Below are positions 44,617-53,893 of a stretch of DNA of 64,000 nucleotides, piece by piece. The position numbers and the translations under genes are program-made. Below the pieces are notes generated by a model. The model had not been told where the DNA came from. It made no database searches and worked only from the letters and a program-made list of their open reading frames with translations. Source of the stretch: Pseudomonas sp. NFIX28 (GTDB taxonomy: Bacteria; Pseudomonadota; Gammaproteobacteria; Pseudomonadales; Pseudomonadaceae); assembly GCF_900107395.1 (NCBI RefSeq), contig NZ_FNPW01000006.1:141686-205685 (forward strand). The letters are read 5' to 3'. Numbering within the stretch: position 1 is the stretch's first letter; every line of letters begins with the position of its first letter.

Positions 44617-45192
44617 ATGAGAGAACACCACCCACACCACCGCGAATTCGGCGACGGCCACGACGGTTTCGAAAAACGCCCCGGACGCGAACGCGGCGGC
44701 CGCGGCCCGCGGGTTTTTGCCCCCGGCGACCTGAAGCTGCTGTTGCTGGCGCTGATCGCCGAGCAGCCGTGCCACGGCTATGACCTGATCCGCCAGATCG
44801 AAGGCATGTTCGATGGCGCCTACAGCCCCAGCCCCGGCGTGATCTACCCGACCCTGACCTTCCTCGAGGAAAGCGAACTGATCAGCGGCGACGCCGAAGG
44901 CGGGAAGAAACGCTACAGCGTGACCGAGGCCGGCCGCCTGTCATTGCAGGACCAGGCCATTGCCCTGGACGGCGTGCGCATGCGCATCGATGTCAGCAAG
45001 CGCTCGCTGCGCGGCCACGATCGCCCGGCGGAAATCCACGAGGCGGTGCACAACCTGCGCCACGCCCTGCAGATGCACCACGGCCGCTGGAGCCCGCAAG
45101 AAATCGTGCGGGTCCGCGACCTGCTGAACGCCACCGCCCGCGCCATCGTCGACGGCCCGGCCACCCCTTCCAGCCAGGAGTCAGTTGAATGA
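44617..45192 (+). CDS. PadR-family regulator, NfeR/YqjI-like (nickel-type)
   Basis: A 191-residue PadR protein. A His-rich N-terminal tail (MREHHPHHREFGDGHDG) resembles the metal-binding extension of E. coli YqjI (NfeR). The winged helix follows: LKLLLLALIAEQPCHGYDLIRQIEGMF in segments, SPGVIYPTLTFLEESELI, KRYSVTEAGR. E. coli NfeR represses the ferric reductase gene nfeF and is inactivated by nickel. The next gene here is an NfeF-like protein overlapping by four bases, so the pairing is conserved. Start at 44617 with GAGGAA just before; upstream in-frame sequence crosses the operator and is rejected. Confidence 0.87.
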   Translation: MREHHPHHREFGDGHDGFEKRPGRERGGRGPRVFAPGDLKLLLLALIAEQPCHGYDLIRQIEGMFDGAYSPSPGVIYPTLTFLEESELISGDAEGGKKRYSVTEAGRLSLQDQAIALDGVRMRIDVSKRSLRGHDRPAEIHEAVHNLRHALQMHHGRWSPQEIVRVRDLLNATARAIVDGPATPSSQESVE

Positions 45193-45977
45193 GCACAGAC
45201 ACTTCGCCAACGATTCATCGGGTCAGCCACGAGATCAAGCGCCGCCGCCTGCAAGTGCTGCGGGTGGTCGACCTGACCCCGCGCATGCGCCGCATTACCC
45301 TGGGCGGGCCGGAACTCGCCGGCTTCATCAGCCTCGGCAGTGACGATCATGTGAAGCTGCTGTTCCCGCAGAACGCCGAGCAGCAAGCCGCCCTGGAAAC
45401 CCTGGTGCTGGCTCCGGGCAAGAACGACGGCGCGATGCCGGCCATGCGCGACTACACGCCACGACGCTACGACCTGGATATCGGCGAGCTGGACATCGAC
45501 TTCGTGCTGCACGGCGACGGCCCCGCCTCCACCTGGGCCGAACAGGCCAGGCCCGGGCAGTTCCTGCACATCGGCGGGCCCCGCGGCTCGATGATCGTGC
45601 CGGACATGTTCGACAGCTACTTGCTGATCGGCGACGAAACCGCGCTGCCGGCCATAGCCCGGCGCCTGGAAGAACTGCCCGCCGGGCGCCGGGTGCTGGC
45701 GGTGATCGAGATCCAGGACGCGGCCGAGCGCCAGGTGCTGGAAAGCGCGGCGCAGGTCGAGGTGATCTGGGTCGAGCGCGACGGCGGCCAGCAGGACCTG
45801 CTCAGCACCGTGCGCGGGCTGCAGGTGCCGAGCGGCAAGCTGTACGCCTGGGTGGCCACGGAAAGCAAAGTCTCGCGGCAGATTCGCCGGGTGCTGCTGG
45901 ACGAGCACCGGCTCGACGATGAGTTCGTCAAGGCCGCCGGTTATTGGCGCCTGGACAGCGGCAGCGAGGAAGAATAG
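45189..45977 (+). CDS. Siderophore-interacting protein, NfeF/ViuB-like ferric reductase
   Basis: A 262-residue FAD-dependent reductase: LTPRMRRITLGGPEL, FAD-binding RDYTPRRYD (RxYTxR), GPASTWAEQARPGQFLHIGGPRGS in parts, NADPH-site IGDETALPAI, and a C-terminal AAGYWRLD. It releases iron from ferric siderophores by reduction in the cytosol. ATGA overlap with the PadR gene. Its likely regulation by that repressor links nickel stress to iron handling. Confidence 0.92.
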   Translation: MSTDTSPTIHRVSHEIKRRRLQVLRVVDLTPRMRRITLGGPELAGFISLGSDDHVKLLFPQNAEQQAALETLVLAPGKNDGAMPAMRDYTPRRYDLDIGELDIDFVLHGDGPASTWAEQARPGQFLHIGGPRGSMIVPDMFDSYLLIGDETALPAIARRLEELPAGRRVLAVIEIQDAAERQVLESAAQVEVIWVERDGGQQDLLSTVRGLQVPSGKLYAWVATESKVSRQIRRVLLDEHRLDDEFVKAAGYWRLDSGSEEE

Positions 45978-45993
45978 GCAGCGTTGCTGCCTT

Positions 45994-46074
45994 TCGCGGG
46001 CAAGCCTCGCTCCTACGGAATTGCAGCGGAACACCGCCCTTCACTTTCCGTAGGAGCGAGGCTTGCCCGCGATG
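45994..46074. repeat. REPIN, type B, after nfeF
   Basis: CGCGGGCAAGCCTCGCTCCTAC and, about 30 bp on, GTAGGAGCGAGGCTTGCCCGCG (given as 22-base arms; inner halves identical to the type B REP) lie between converging genes. Orientation is tail-to-tail. Confidence 0.87.
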
Positions 46075-46097
46075 ACGCCCTTCCAGCCACTGCCCAA

Positions 46098-46757
46098 TCA
46101 AGCCCGGCGCCGCCCCAGCCAACGATCCAGCCCGACCATCCCCAGCGCCACCAGCACGAACCCCGCCAGGATGCCCAACGCATTCACGAACGCCTGTGCA
46201 TAGCCCAGCTTGCCCACATCGACGAAAGGATAGGGATACAGCCCCAGCACATGCCCGCGCAGCAAGACATAGGCGAAATACAGCAGCGGATAAAGCATCC
46301 ACCCGGCGACATGCCGCAGGCCCAGGCTGCCCTTGGGCACGCAGCACCACCAATAGACGAGGAACAGCAGCGGCATCACGTCGTGCAGCAGCTCGTCGGC
46401 CACGAACTGCCAGCCCTGTGGATGCCACAGGTGCCGCAACAGCAGGCTGTACGCCAGCCCCACGACCAGGATGCTCACCGCGATGCCGCTGCCGACCCAG
46501 GGTTGCAGGAAGAACAGCTGCCCGCGGGAGCGGCGCAGGTCCAGGGCACAGGTCAGCACCACCGCCACCAGGGTGTTGGTGAGCACGGTGAAAAAACTGA
46601 AAAAGTTGACCAGCCCGCCCAGCAGGCTGGCGTCCACCGTCCAGCGCAAATGGAGAATCAGGTACAGCTGGATCGTCAGCCCCACCCAGCCGAGCAACGC
46701 GGCCAGGGCGGTGAACAGCCGTTTGCCGCCTGAAGGAAAAACCGGCTCGACAGCCAT
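46098..46757 (-). CDS. Pr6Pr family six-span membrane protein
   Basis: A 219-residue inner-membrane protein with six hydrophobic helices. FFSFFTVLTNTLVAVVL, DELLHDVMPLLFLVYWW and YPLLYFAYVLLRGHVLGLYPYPFVDVGKLGY (in segments) are marks of the Pr6Pr (FAR-17a/AIG1-like) family. Eukaryotic relatives hydrolyse fatty acid esters of hydroxy fatty acids with a Thr/His pair; N-T in VLTNT and H in LLHDVMP are present here. A hydrolase role is inference. Transcribed after the VF530 gene with a nine-base gap. Confidence 0.82.
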   Translation of the reverse strand: MAVEPVFPSGGKRLFTALAALLGWVGLTIQLYLILHLRWTVDASLLGGLVNFFSFFTVLTNTLVAVVLTCALDLRRSRGQLFFLQPWVGSGIAVSILVVGLAYSLLLRHLWHPQGWQFVADELLHDVMPLLFLVYWWCCVPKGSLGLRHVAGWMLYPLLYFAYVLLRGHVLGLYPYPFVDVGKLGYAQAFVNALGILAGFVLVALGMVGLDRWLGRRRA

Positions 46758-46766
46758 CGAAGGTCC

Positions 46767-46997
46767 TTAGAGCGGGCGTTTGGTGCGCTGCAATTTCACG
46801 TACAGCTGCTCGACCTTCTCCCGCGCCCAGGGCGTCTTGCGCAGGAACGTCAGGCTCGACTTGATGCTCGGGTCGCTCTTGAAGCAACGGATATCGATGC
46901 GCTCGGCCAGCCCCCGCCACTCGTAATGTTCCACCAGCGCCTTGAGGATCTGTTCCAGGGTGACGCCGTGCAGCGGGTCGTTGTTCGTTGCGGTCAT
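46767..46997 (-). CDS. VF530 family (DUF2132) DNA-binding-like protein
   Basis: A 76-residue protein: [28 protein letters not shown] in segments, [22 protein letters not shown] and KVEQLYV. This is the VF530 fold, annotated as double-strand DNA-binding, function unknown. The start at 46997 is the conserved [13 protein letters not shown]; the upstream in-frame part crosses a REP sequence. First of two genes with the Pr6Pr protein. Confidence 0.87.
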   Translation of the reverse strand: MTATNNDPLHGVTLEQILKALVEHYEWRGLAERIDIRCFKSDPSIKSSLTFLRKTPWAREKVEQLYVKLQRTKRPL

Positions 46998-47129
46998 GCC
47001 AGGCCTTCGAGCAAGAGGAAAAAGGAAAGTCGCGCACCTTAGCCGAGGGTTCGATCCGGTGGAAGGGCGGGTGCGGATCTTGAGTAACTGTAGGTGAGAT
47101 CCCGCGCGCCGGTGAACGCGCCCATTAAC

Positions 47130-47220
47130 GTAGGAGCGAGGCTTGCCCGCGATGAACGATGACGCGGGGTTTCTGATAACCGGTGGTGCCTGCATCGCGG
47201 GCAAGCCTCGCTCCTACGGA
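47130..47220. repeat. REPIN, type B, before znuD
   Basis: GTAGGAGCGAGGCTTGCCCG at the left and CGGGCAAGCCTCGCTCCTAC at the right, about 45 bp apart, between divergent genes, upstream of the Zur-like box. Confidence 0.88.
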
Positions 47221-47260
47221 AGCGTGTTGAAAAAGTTCCTTTCTTTTTGCGCCAAAAGAG

Positions 47261-47278
47261 ATGTTATATTGTATCAAT
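47261..47278 (+). promoter_or_regulatory. Zur-like box upstream of znuD
   Basis: ATGTTATATTGTATCAAT: the left arm ATGTTATA is the exact Zur half-site, the right arm is imperfect (TGTATCAAT for TATAACAT). It lies 96-113 bp before the receptor gene. It is flanked by an 18-bp imperfect inverted repeat (47243-47260 and 47325-47342). Confidence 0.55.
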
Positions 47279-47373
47279 ACAAAACAAAGCCCCGATCCAG
47301 ACACCTCGCCGTGTCACGCCTGTTCTCTTTTGACGCAAAAGCGCACAGCCCTGCGCTTGCCAAGGAATGACCG

Positions 47374-49413
47374 ATGTCCCTTTCTGCCCCCCGCCCTTTT
47401 CGCTCGCTAAGCTGGCGCCTGACGCCGCTGTCCGCCGCCTTGCTATTCGCTTCCCAGGCCCACGCCCTGGAGCTGCAACCGCAGGTCATCACCGCCAACC
47501 CGCTGGGCAGCCAGCAGACGGCAGCGCCGAGCACGGTGCTCGAAGGCGACGAGCTGACCCTGCAACAGCAAGGCAGCCTGGGCGAAACCCTGAATAAACA
47601 GCCGGGCGTGTCTTCGTCCTACTTCGGCCCGGGCGCCAGCCGCCCGATCATTCGCGGCCTGGACGGCGATCGCATTCGCGTGCTGCGCAATGGCGTCGGC
47701 GCCCTGGATGCTTCGTCGCTGTCCTACGACCACGCCGTGCCACTGGACCCGGTCAACGTCGAGCGCATCGAGATCGTCCGCGGCCCGGCCGCCCTGCTGT
47801 ATGGCGGCAACGCCATCGGCGGGGTGGTCAACACCTTCGATAACCGCATCCCCACCGCCGCCATCGAAGGCATCCACGGTGCCGGCGAATTGCGCTACGG
47901 CGGCGCCGACACCACCCGCAGCAGCGCAGGCAAGCTGGAAGCCGGCAACGGCACCTTCGCCCTGCACCTGGACGCCAACTCGCGGCAGTTCAACGACCTG
48001 AAAATCCCCGGCTACGCCCGCAGCCGCCATGCCCCGCCCAGCGAAGACGGCAACGGCAAGAAAGGCCGCCTGGGCAACAGCGACGGGCGCCAGGACGGCG
48101 GCGCCGTCGGCGGTTCCTATACCTGGGACGACGGTTACGCCGGGCTGTCCTACAGCAAATACGACTCCAACTACGGCTCGCCCGCCGAAGACGCTGTGCG
48201 CATCCGCATGAAGCAGGATCACTACGCCTTCGCCTCGGAACTGCGCAACCTCGACGGCCCCTTCAGCTCGCTGAAATTCGACGCCGGCTACACCGATTAC
48301 GAGCACCGCGAAATCGAAGACGGCGAGACCGGCACGGTTTTCAAGAACAAGGGTTACGAAGCCCGGGTCGAAGCCCGCCACCAGCCCCTTGGCCCGCTCA
48401 ATGGGGTGATCGGCGCCCAGGTCAGCCGCAGCGAGTTTTCCGCGCTCGGCGAAGAAGCCTTCGTGCCCCAGACCGATACCGACAGCGCCGCGCTGTTCAT
48501 CCTCGAAGAATTGCAGGCCACCGAGCGCCTGAAACTCAGCCTCGGCGGGCGCCTGGAACACACCCGCGTCGACCCGGACGGCAAAGGCAACGAGCGCTTC
48601 AGCCAGGCCGACAGCTCCAGCAGCTTCACCGCCGGCAGCCTGTCCTCCGGCGCGGTCTACACCCTGACACCGATCTGGTCCGTGGCCGCCACCCTGGGCT
48701 ACACCGAGCGCGCCCCGACCTTCTACGAGCTGTATGCCAACGGCGCCCACGTGGCCACCGGCACCTATGAAGTCGGCGACGCCAACCTGTCGAAGGAAAA
48801 AGCCGTGTCCAGCGACCTGGCCCTGCGCTTCGACAACGGCACCCACAAAGGCAGCGTCGGGCTGTTCTACAGCCACTTCTCCAACTACATCGGCCTGCTG
48901 GGCAGCGGTCGCACCCTCAACGACGAAGGCGAGGAAGATGCCGACGGCATGCCGGAATACACCTATTCCGGAGTGCGCGCGCGCTTTGCCGGGATCGAGG
49001 CCCAGGACCACTGGAAGCTCGGCGAAAGCGCCTATGGCAAGTTCGCCCTGGAGCTGTCCGGCGACTACACCCGCGCCAAGAACCTGGACAACGGCGAAGC
49101 CCTGCCGCGCATCGCGCCGCTGCGCCTGAACAGCGGCCTGCTGTGGGAACTGGACCGCTGGCAGGCGCGCATCGATGTCGAACACGCCGCCAGCCAGCGG
49201 CGCGTACCGGACAACGAAAGCGGCACCGACGGCTACACCACCCTGGGCGCCAGCGCCGGTTACCACTTCGACATCGGCAGCAGCCAGTGGCTGGCCTTCG
49301 TCAAGGGCGAGAACCTGACCAACCAGACCGTGCGCTACGCCAGCTCGATCCTGCGCGACATCGCCCCGGCCCAGGGGCGCAGCATCGAGGTCGGCTTGCG
49401 CACCACCTTCTGA
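47374..49413 (+). CDS. TonB-dependent outer membrane receptor, ZnuD-like
   Basis: A 679-residue receptor with signal peptide (residues 1-31, ending FASQAHA). The plug domain spans about 35-150 (LGETLNKQPGVSSSYFGPGASRPIIRGLDGDRI in segments, GPAALLYGGNAIGGVVN). The beta-barrel ends at a terminal Phe (VGLRTTF). The N-terminal plug wording and length match ZnuD-type zinc receptors, and a Zur-like box lies upstream. A His-poor but charged loop (RSRHAPPSEDGNGKKG) lies where ZnuD has its zinc-capturing loop. Zinc is therefore likely but not proven; other TonB cargo is possible. ATG at 47374 with AAGGAA upstream. Confidence 0.85.
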   Translation: MSLSAPRPFRSLSWRLTPLSAALLFASQAHALELQPQVITANPLGSQQTAAPSTVLEGDELTLQQQGSLGETLNKQPGVSSSYFGPGASRPIIRGLDGDRIRVLRNGVGALDASSLSYDHAVPLDPVNVERIEIVRGPAALLYGGNAIGGVVNTFDNRIPTAAIEGIHGAGELRYGGADTTRSSAGKLEAGNGTFALHLDANSRQFNDLKIPGYARSRHAPPSEDGNGKKGRLGNSDGRQDGGAVGGSYTWDDGYAGLSYSKYDSNYGSPAEDAVRIRMKQDHYAFASELRNLDGPFSSLKFDAGYTDYEHREIEDGETGTVFKNKGYEARVEARHQPLGPLNGVIGAQVSRSEFSALGEEAFVPQTDTDSAALFILEELQATERLKLSLGGRLEHTRVDPDGKGNERFSQADSSSSFTAGSLSSGAVYTLTPIWSVAATLGYTERAPTFYELYANGAHVATGTYEVGDANLSKEKAVSSDLALRFDNGTHKGSVGLFYSHFSNYIGLLGSGRTLNDEGEEDADGMPEYTYSGVRARFAGIEAQDHWKLGESAYGKFALELSGDYTRAKNLDNGEALPRIAPLRLNSGLLWELDRWQARIDVEHAASQRRVPDNESGTDGYTTLGASAGYHFDIGSSQWLAFVKGENLTNQTVRYASSILRDIAPAQGRSIEVGLRTTF

Positions 49414-49717
49414 GGTTCCTGAGGCGCGACGGCCGGCAACGGGCGTCGCGCCTCATGGCATTGCTCGCGCCCGGCGCAGCGCGAGGCCCGTATTCCGGGC
49501 GGCGAGACGGCACTGTTACCGAATCCGAAATGATCCATGTCAACAAAAGCGCTTTCTCTCGCCAGGCCCCTGATTTATTCTTCGCGCCGCTCAAGCTGAA
49601 ACCTTTAATCCTGCCCTTTGCATCAGCTGTATTAACGTGCTCGCGCGGCTGCGCACCGAGCCACGTCGAGCCTTTGCTTGCCTGCCCATTTCCTTGAATA
49701 AGACCAAGATTTCACCT
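49414..49717. other. Gap between znuD and the porin gene
   Basis: No coding frame and no REP. Directly after the znuD stop are GC-rich dyad fragments (GGCGCGACGGCC ... GGGCGTCGCGCC) that may form the znuD 3' hairpin. No clear promoter seen. Confidence 0.4.
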
Positions 49718-51091
49718 ATGCCAGATGTTCAAACCCTTAAAGACAGCGCTGTCTTTCACCCTACCGCCAGCCACAAAACCCTGACCCTGCTCGGCGCCCT
49801 CGGCCTGGCCACCTGCGCCCAGGCGGCGCCGGCCTTCGACAGCGAGTCCCCGTGGATGCTCGGCGACTGGAACGGCAACCGCACCGAGCTGGCGAAAAAA
49901 GGCTACGACTTCAAGATCGACTTCGTCGGCGAAATGGGCTCCAACCTGCATGGCGGCTACGATGACGACCGCACCGCGCGCTTCAGCGACCAGTTCGCCT
50001 TCGGCAGCCACCTGGACCTGGACAAGATCCTCGGCTGGGACGATGCCGAGTTCCAGCTGACCATCACCAAGCGTGACGGCGACAACATCAGCAACGACCG
50101 CATCAACGACCCGCGCGTCGGCGGCTTTACCTCGGCCCAGGAAGTCTGGGGCCGTGGCCAGACCTGGCGCCTGACGCAGATGTGGTACCAGCAGAAATTC
50201 TTCGACCAGAAGCTCGACATCAAGGTCGGCCGGTTCGGCCAGGGCGAAGACTTCAACAGCTTCCCCTGCGACTTCCAGAACCTGGCGTTCTGCGGCTCCC
50301 AGGTCGGCAACTGGGCCGGCAGCGTCTGGTACAACTGGCCAGTCAGCCAATGGGCGCTGCGGGTCAAGTATCACCTGACCCCCGAGCTCTACGCGCAGAT
50401 CGGCGCCTATGAACAGAACCCGTCCAACCTCGAGCGCGACAACGGCTTCAAGCTCAGCGGCAGCGGCACCCAGGGCACCCTGCTGCCGGTGGAGCTGGTG
50501 TGGACGCCAAGGCTCAACGGCCTGCCGGGCGAATACCGCGCCGGTTACTACTACAGCAGCGCCAAGGCCAGCGATGTGTACAAGGACAGCAACGGCCAGC
50601 CGGCCGCCTTGAGCGGCGAGGCCTATCGCAGCAGTTCGAGCAAGCACGGGATGTGGCTGGGCGTGCAGCAGCAGGTCACCAGCCTGGCCAGCGACCACTC
50701 GCGCGGCTTGAGCCTGTTCGCCAACGCGACGATGCACGACAAGAAGACCAACGCCATCGACAACTACGTCCAGGCCGGACTGGTCTACAAGGGCCTGTTC
50801 GAGGCGCGGGCCAAGGACGACATCGGCTTCGCCATGGCCCGGGTCCACGTCAACCCGGCCTACCGCAAGAACGCCGAGGCGACCAACCAGGCCAACGTCA
50901 TCCACGACTACGACAACCCGGCCTACCTGCCGCCCCAGGACACCGAATACAGCGCCGAGCTGTACTACGGCGTGCACGTCACCAACTGGCTGACCGTGCG
51001 CCCGAACCTGCAATACATCCGCCACCCGGGCGGCGTGGACCAGGTCGACGACGCATTGATCGGTGGGATCAAGATCCAGAGCTCGTTCTGA
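49718..51091 (+). CDS. OprB-family carbohydrate-selective porin
   Basis: A 457-residue outer membrane porin with a long signal region (MPDVQTLKDSAVFHPTASHK then TLTLLGALGLATCAQAAP). Mature SPWMLGDWNGNRTELAKKGYDF, DFVGEMGSNLHGGY, GRFGQGEDFNSFPC and a terminal Phe are OprB features. It admits glucose and similar sugars to the periplasm. The glucose dehydrogenase gene follows, so the pair feeds the direct oxidative glucose pathway. Start at 49718: the family signal peptide begins near here, while the 27 upstream residues are not signal-like. Confidence 0.9.
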   Translation: MPDVQTLKDSAVFHPTASHKTLTLLGALGLATCAQAAPAFDSESPWMLGDWNGNRTELAKKGYDFKIDFVGEMGSNLHGGYDDDRTARFSDQFAFGSHLDLDKILGWDDAEFQLTITKRDGDNISNDRINDPRVGGFTSAQEVWGRGQTWRLTQMWYQQKFFDQKLDIKVGRFGQGEDFNSFPCDFQNLAFCGSQVGNWAGSVWYNWPVSQWALRVKYHLTPELYAQIGAYEQNPSNLERDNGFKLSGSGTQGTLLPVELVWTPRLNGLPGEYRAGYYYSSAKASDVYKDSNGQPAALSGEAYRSSSSKHGMWLGVQQQVTSLASDHSRGLSLFANATMHDKKTNAIDNYVQAGLVYKGLFEARAKDDIGFAMARVHVNPAYRKNAEATNQANVIHDYDNPAYLPPQDTEYSAELYYGVHVTNWLTVRPNLQYIRHPGGVDQVDDALIGGIKIQSSF

Positions 51092-51229
51092 ACGGCGCCC
51101 GTGCGCCCAATCTGAATAAAACTGTTTTGCCGAACGTTTTGCCCCAACACGCTGAACCATGCCTGCGCTTGATCGTCATCTAAAGTGAACAAGCGCGGGA
51201 CTACCTTAAACATTACGGAGAACCACACT

Positions 51230-53650
51230 ATGAGCACTGAGGGTGCTTCAAGTCCGAGCCGCCTGCTGCCGAGCCTGCTCGGTATCTTGCTGCTGCTAAT
51301 GGGCCTGGCCATGCTGGCCGGGGGGATCAAGCTGAGCATGCTCGGCGGCTCGCTGTACTACCTGCTGGCGGGTATCGGCCTGATCGTCAGCGGCGTGCTG
51401 CTGCTGGCCGGCCGTAGTGCCGCGCTGATCGTCTACGGTGTGGTGCTGTTCGCCAGCGCCGTCTGGGCCCTGTGGGAAGTCGGCCTGGACTGGTGGCAGC
51501 TGGTGCCGCGCCTGTCGCTGTTGTTTGCCCTGGGTGTGGTTCTGCTGCTGCCATGGTTCCGCCGTCCGCTGCTGCGCAACGGCCCGGCGCCGCTGGGTAC
51601 CGCGGTACTCGGCGCGGCCGTGGTCCTGGCCGGTGGTGCCGCGATCGGTAGCCAGTTCACCAACCCTGGCGAGATCTCGGGCGAGCTGGGCCGCGAAAGC
51701 GCCAGCACCACCAGCGCCGCGCCGTCGATGCCCGAAGGCGACTGGCAGGCGTATGGCCGCAGCGAATTCGGCGACCGCTACTCGCCACTCAAGCAGATCA
51801 CCCCGGCCAACGTCGGCAAGCTGCAGGAAGCCTGGCGCATCCGCACCGGCGACATGCCAACCGACAAGGACCCGGTGGAAATCACTAACCAGAACACCCC
51901 GCTGAAGGTCAACGGCATGCTCTATGCCTGCACCGCCCACAGCCAGGTGCTGGCGCTGGACCCGGACACCGGCAAGGAAATCTGGCGTTTCGACCCGAAG
52001 ATCCAGGGCCCGAACGGCGATGACTTCCGCGGCTGGGCGCACATGACCTGCCGTGGCGTGTCGTACTACGACGAAGCCAGCTTCAACAAGACCGACGCCA
52101 TCAGCACCCCGGCCAGCCTCTCGGCCGCCGGCCAGGCCATCGCCGCCAGCTGCCCGCGTCGCCTGTTCCTGCCGACCGCCGACGCGCGCCTGATCGCCCT
52201 CAACGCCGACACCGGCAAGGTCTGCGAAGACTTCGGCAACAAAGGCGCGGTGGACCTCAAGGCCGGTATCGGCCCGTTCACCCCGGGCGGCTACTACTCG
52301 ACGTCGCCGGCGGCCATCACCCGTAACCTGGTGATCATCGGCGGCCACGTGACCGACAACGAGTCGACCAACGAGCCGTCCGGCGTGATCCGCGCCTTCG
52401 ACGTGCACGACGGCCACCTGGTCTGGAACTGGGACGCCGGCAACCCCGACGTCACCACGCCGCTGCCGGAAGGCCAGACCTACACTCGCAACTCGCCGAA
52501 CATGTGGTCCCTGGCCAGCGTCGACGAGAAGCTGGGCCTGGTCTACCTGCCACTGGGCAACCAGATGCCTGACCAATGGGGCGGCAACCGCACCGAGGGC
52601 GCCGAGAAATTCAGCGCCGGCACCGTGGCCCTGGACATCGACACCGGCAAGCTGCGCTGGAACTACCAGTTCACTCACCATGACCTGTGGGACATGGACG
52701 TGGGCAGCCAGCCGACCCTGGTGGACATGAAGACCGCCGACGGCATCAAGCCGGCGCTGATCCAGCCGACCAAGCAAGGCAGCCTGTATGTGCTGGACCG
52801 CCGCGACGGCACCCCGATCGTGCCGATCCGCGAAGTGCCGGCACCGGGCGGTGCGGTCGAGGGTGACCGTACTGCGCCGACCCAGGCCCGTTCGGACCTG
52901 AACCTGCTGCCACCGCCGCTGGAAGAAAAAGGCATGTGGGGCGCCACGCCGTTCGACCAGATGCTGTGCCGCATCCAGTTCAAGGAACTGCGCTACGAAG
53001 GCCAGTACACCCCGCCGTCGATCCAGGGCAGCCTGGTCTACCCGGGTAACGTCGGCGTGTTCAACTGGGGCAGCGTGTCGATCGACCCGGTCCGCCACCT
53101 GCTGTTCACCAGCCCGAACTACATGGCCTTCGTTTCCAAGCTGGTGCCGCGCGCCGAAGTCGCCGCCGACAGCAAGCGCGAAAGCGAAACCTCCGGCGTG
53201 CAACCCAACACCGGCGCGCCTTACGCGGTGATCATGCATCCGTTCATGTCGCCGTTCGGCGTACCTTGCCAGGCCCCGGCCTGGGGCTACGTGGCCGGTA
53301 TCGACCTGACCACCAACAAAGTGGTGTGGAAGCACAAGAACGGCACCAGCCGCGACAGCTCGCCGGTACCGATCGGCCTGCCCATCGGCGTGCCGAGCAT
53401 GGGCGGCTCGATGGTCACCGCCGGCGGCGTAGGCTTCCTCAGCGGCACCCTGGACCAGTACATCCGCGGTTATGACGTGAACAACGGCAAGGAACTGTGG
53501 AAGTCACGCCTGCCAGCGGGCGGCCAGGCCACGCCGATGAGCTACACCGGCAAGGATGGCAAGCAATACGTGCTGGTGGTCGTGGGCGGCCACGGCTCGC
53601 TGGGCACCAAGATGGGCGACTACATCATTGCCTACAAACTGCCGGAATAA
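51230..53650 (+). CDS. gcd: PQQ-dependent membrane glucose dehydrogenase
   Basis: An 806-residue quinoprotein. Five N-terminal membrane helices occupy residues about 12-140, then the eight-bladed PQQ propeller faces the periplasm. DWQAYGRSEFGDRYSPLKQITPANVGKL (segments), HMTCRGVSYYD, the Asp-containing NQMPDQWGGNRT, THHDLWDMDVGSQP and GTLDQYIRGYDVN are signatures. It oxidises glucose to gluconolactone and reduces ubiquinone; in soil Pseudomonas this acidifies and solubilises phosphate. ATG at 51230 with ACGGAG upstream (MSTEGASSPSR); 15 upstream in-frame codons rejected. A terminator follows. Confidence 0.96.
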   Translation: MSTEGASSPSRLLPSLLGILLLLMGLAMLAGGIKLSMLGGSLYYLLAGIGLIVSGVLLLAGRSAALIVYGVVLFASAVWALWEVGLDWWQLVPRLSLLFALGVVLLLPWFRRPLLRNGPAPLGTAVLGAAVVLAGGAAIGSQFTNPGEISGELGRESASTTSAAPSMPEGDWQAYGRSEFGDRYSPLKQITPANVGKLQEAWRIRTGDMPTDKDPVEITNQNTPLKVNGMLYACTAHSQVLALDPDTGKEIWRFDPKIQGPNGDDFRGWAHMTCRGVSYYDEASFNKTDAISTPASLSAAGQAIAASCPRRLFLPTADARLIALNADTGKVCEDFGNKGAVDLKAGIGPFTPGGYYSTSPAAITRNLVIIGGHVTDNESTNEPSGVIRAFDVHDGHLVWNWDAGNPDVTTPLPEGQTYTRNSPNMWSLASVDEKLGLVYLPLGNQMPDQWGGNRTEGAEKFSAGTVALDIDTGKLRWNYQFTHHDLWDMDVGSQPTLVDMKTADGIKPALIQPTKQGSLYVLDRRDGTPIVPIREVPAPGGAVEGDRTAPTQARSDLNLLPPPLEEKGMWGATPFDQMLCRIQFKELRYEGQYTPPSIQGSLVYPGNVGVFNWGSVSIDPVRHLLFTSPNYMAFVSKLVPRAEVAADSKRESETSGVQPNTGAPYAVIMHPFMSPFGVPCQAPAWGYVAGIDLTTNKVVWKHKNGTSRDSSPVPIGLPIGVPSMGGSMVTAGGVGFLSGTLDQYIRGYDVNNGKELWKSRLPAGGQATPMSYTGKDGKQYVLVVVGGHGSLGTKMGDYIIAYKLPE

Positions 53651-53670
53651 GCGTTAGCGGCGGTGAATGA

Positions 53671-53706
53671 AAAGGCGGCTACTTGCGGGTAGCCGCCTTT
53701 TTTTAT
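53671..53706 (+). terminator. Terminator after gcd
   Basis: AAAGGCGGCTAC-ttgcggg-TAGCCGCCTTT, a 10-bp stem with T run, 20 bp after the stop. Confidence 0.92.
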
Positions 53707-53763
53707 GGCGAGCGCTGGGGGACGTTGCTTCAGTCTTCTCATGTGTATTGCCCGGCCTGACGT

Positions 53764-53848
53764 CATCGCGAGCAAGCTTCGCTCCTACAGAAACAGAATC
53801 GCAATGTCCTTCCTCACGCCTTCGTAGGAGCGAGGCTTGCCCGCGATA
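53764..53848. repeat. REPIN, type B, after gcd
   Basis: A diverged left copy (ATCGCGAGCAAGCTTCGCTC) and a perfect right copy (GTAGGAGCGAGGCTTGCCCG) in tail-to-tail orientation. Confidence 0.85.
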
Positions 53849-53893
53849 AGGCCCGCCCAAGCACCCACAATGTTCCCGGACGATAACGATTCA

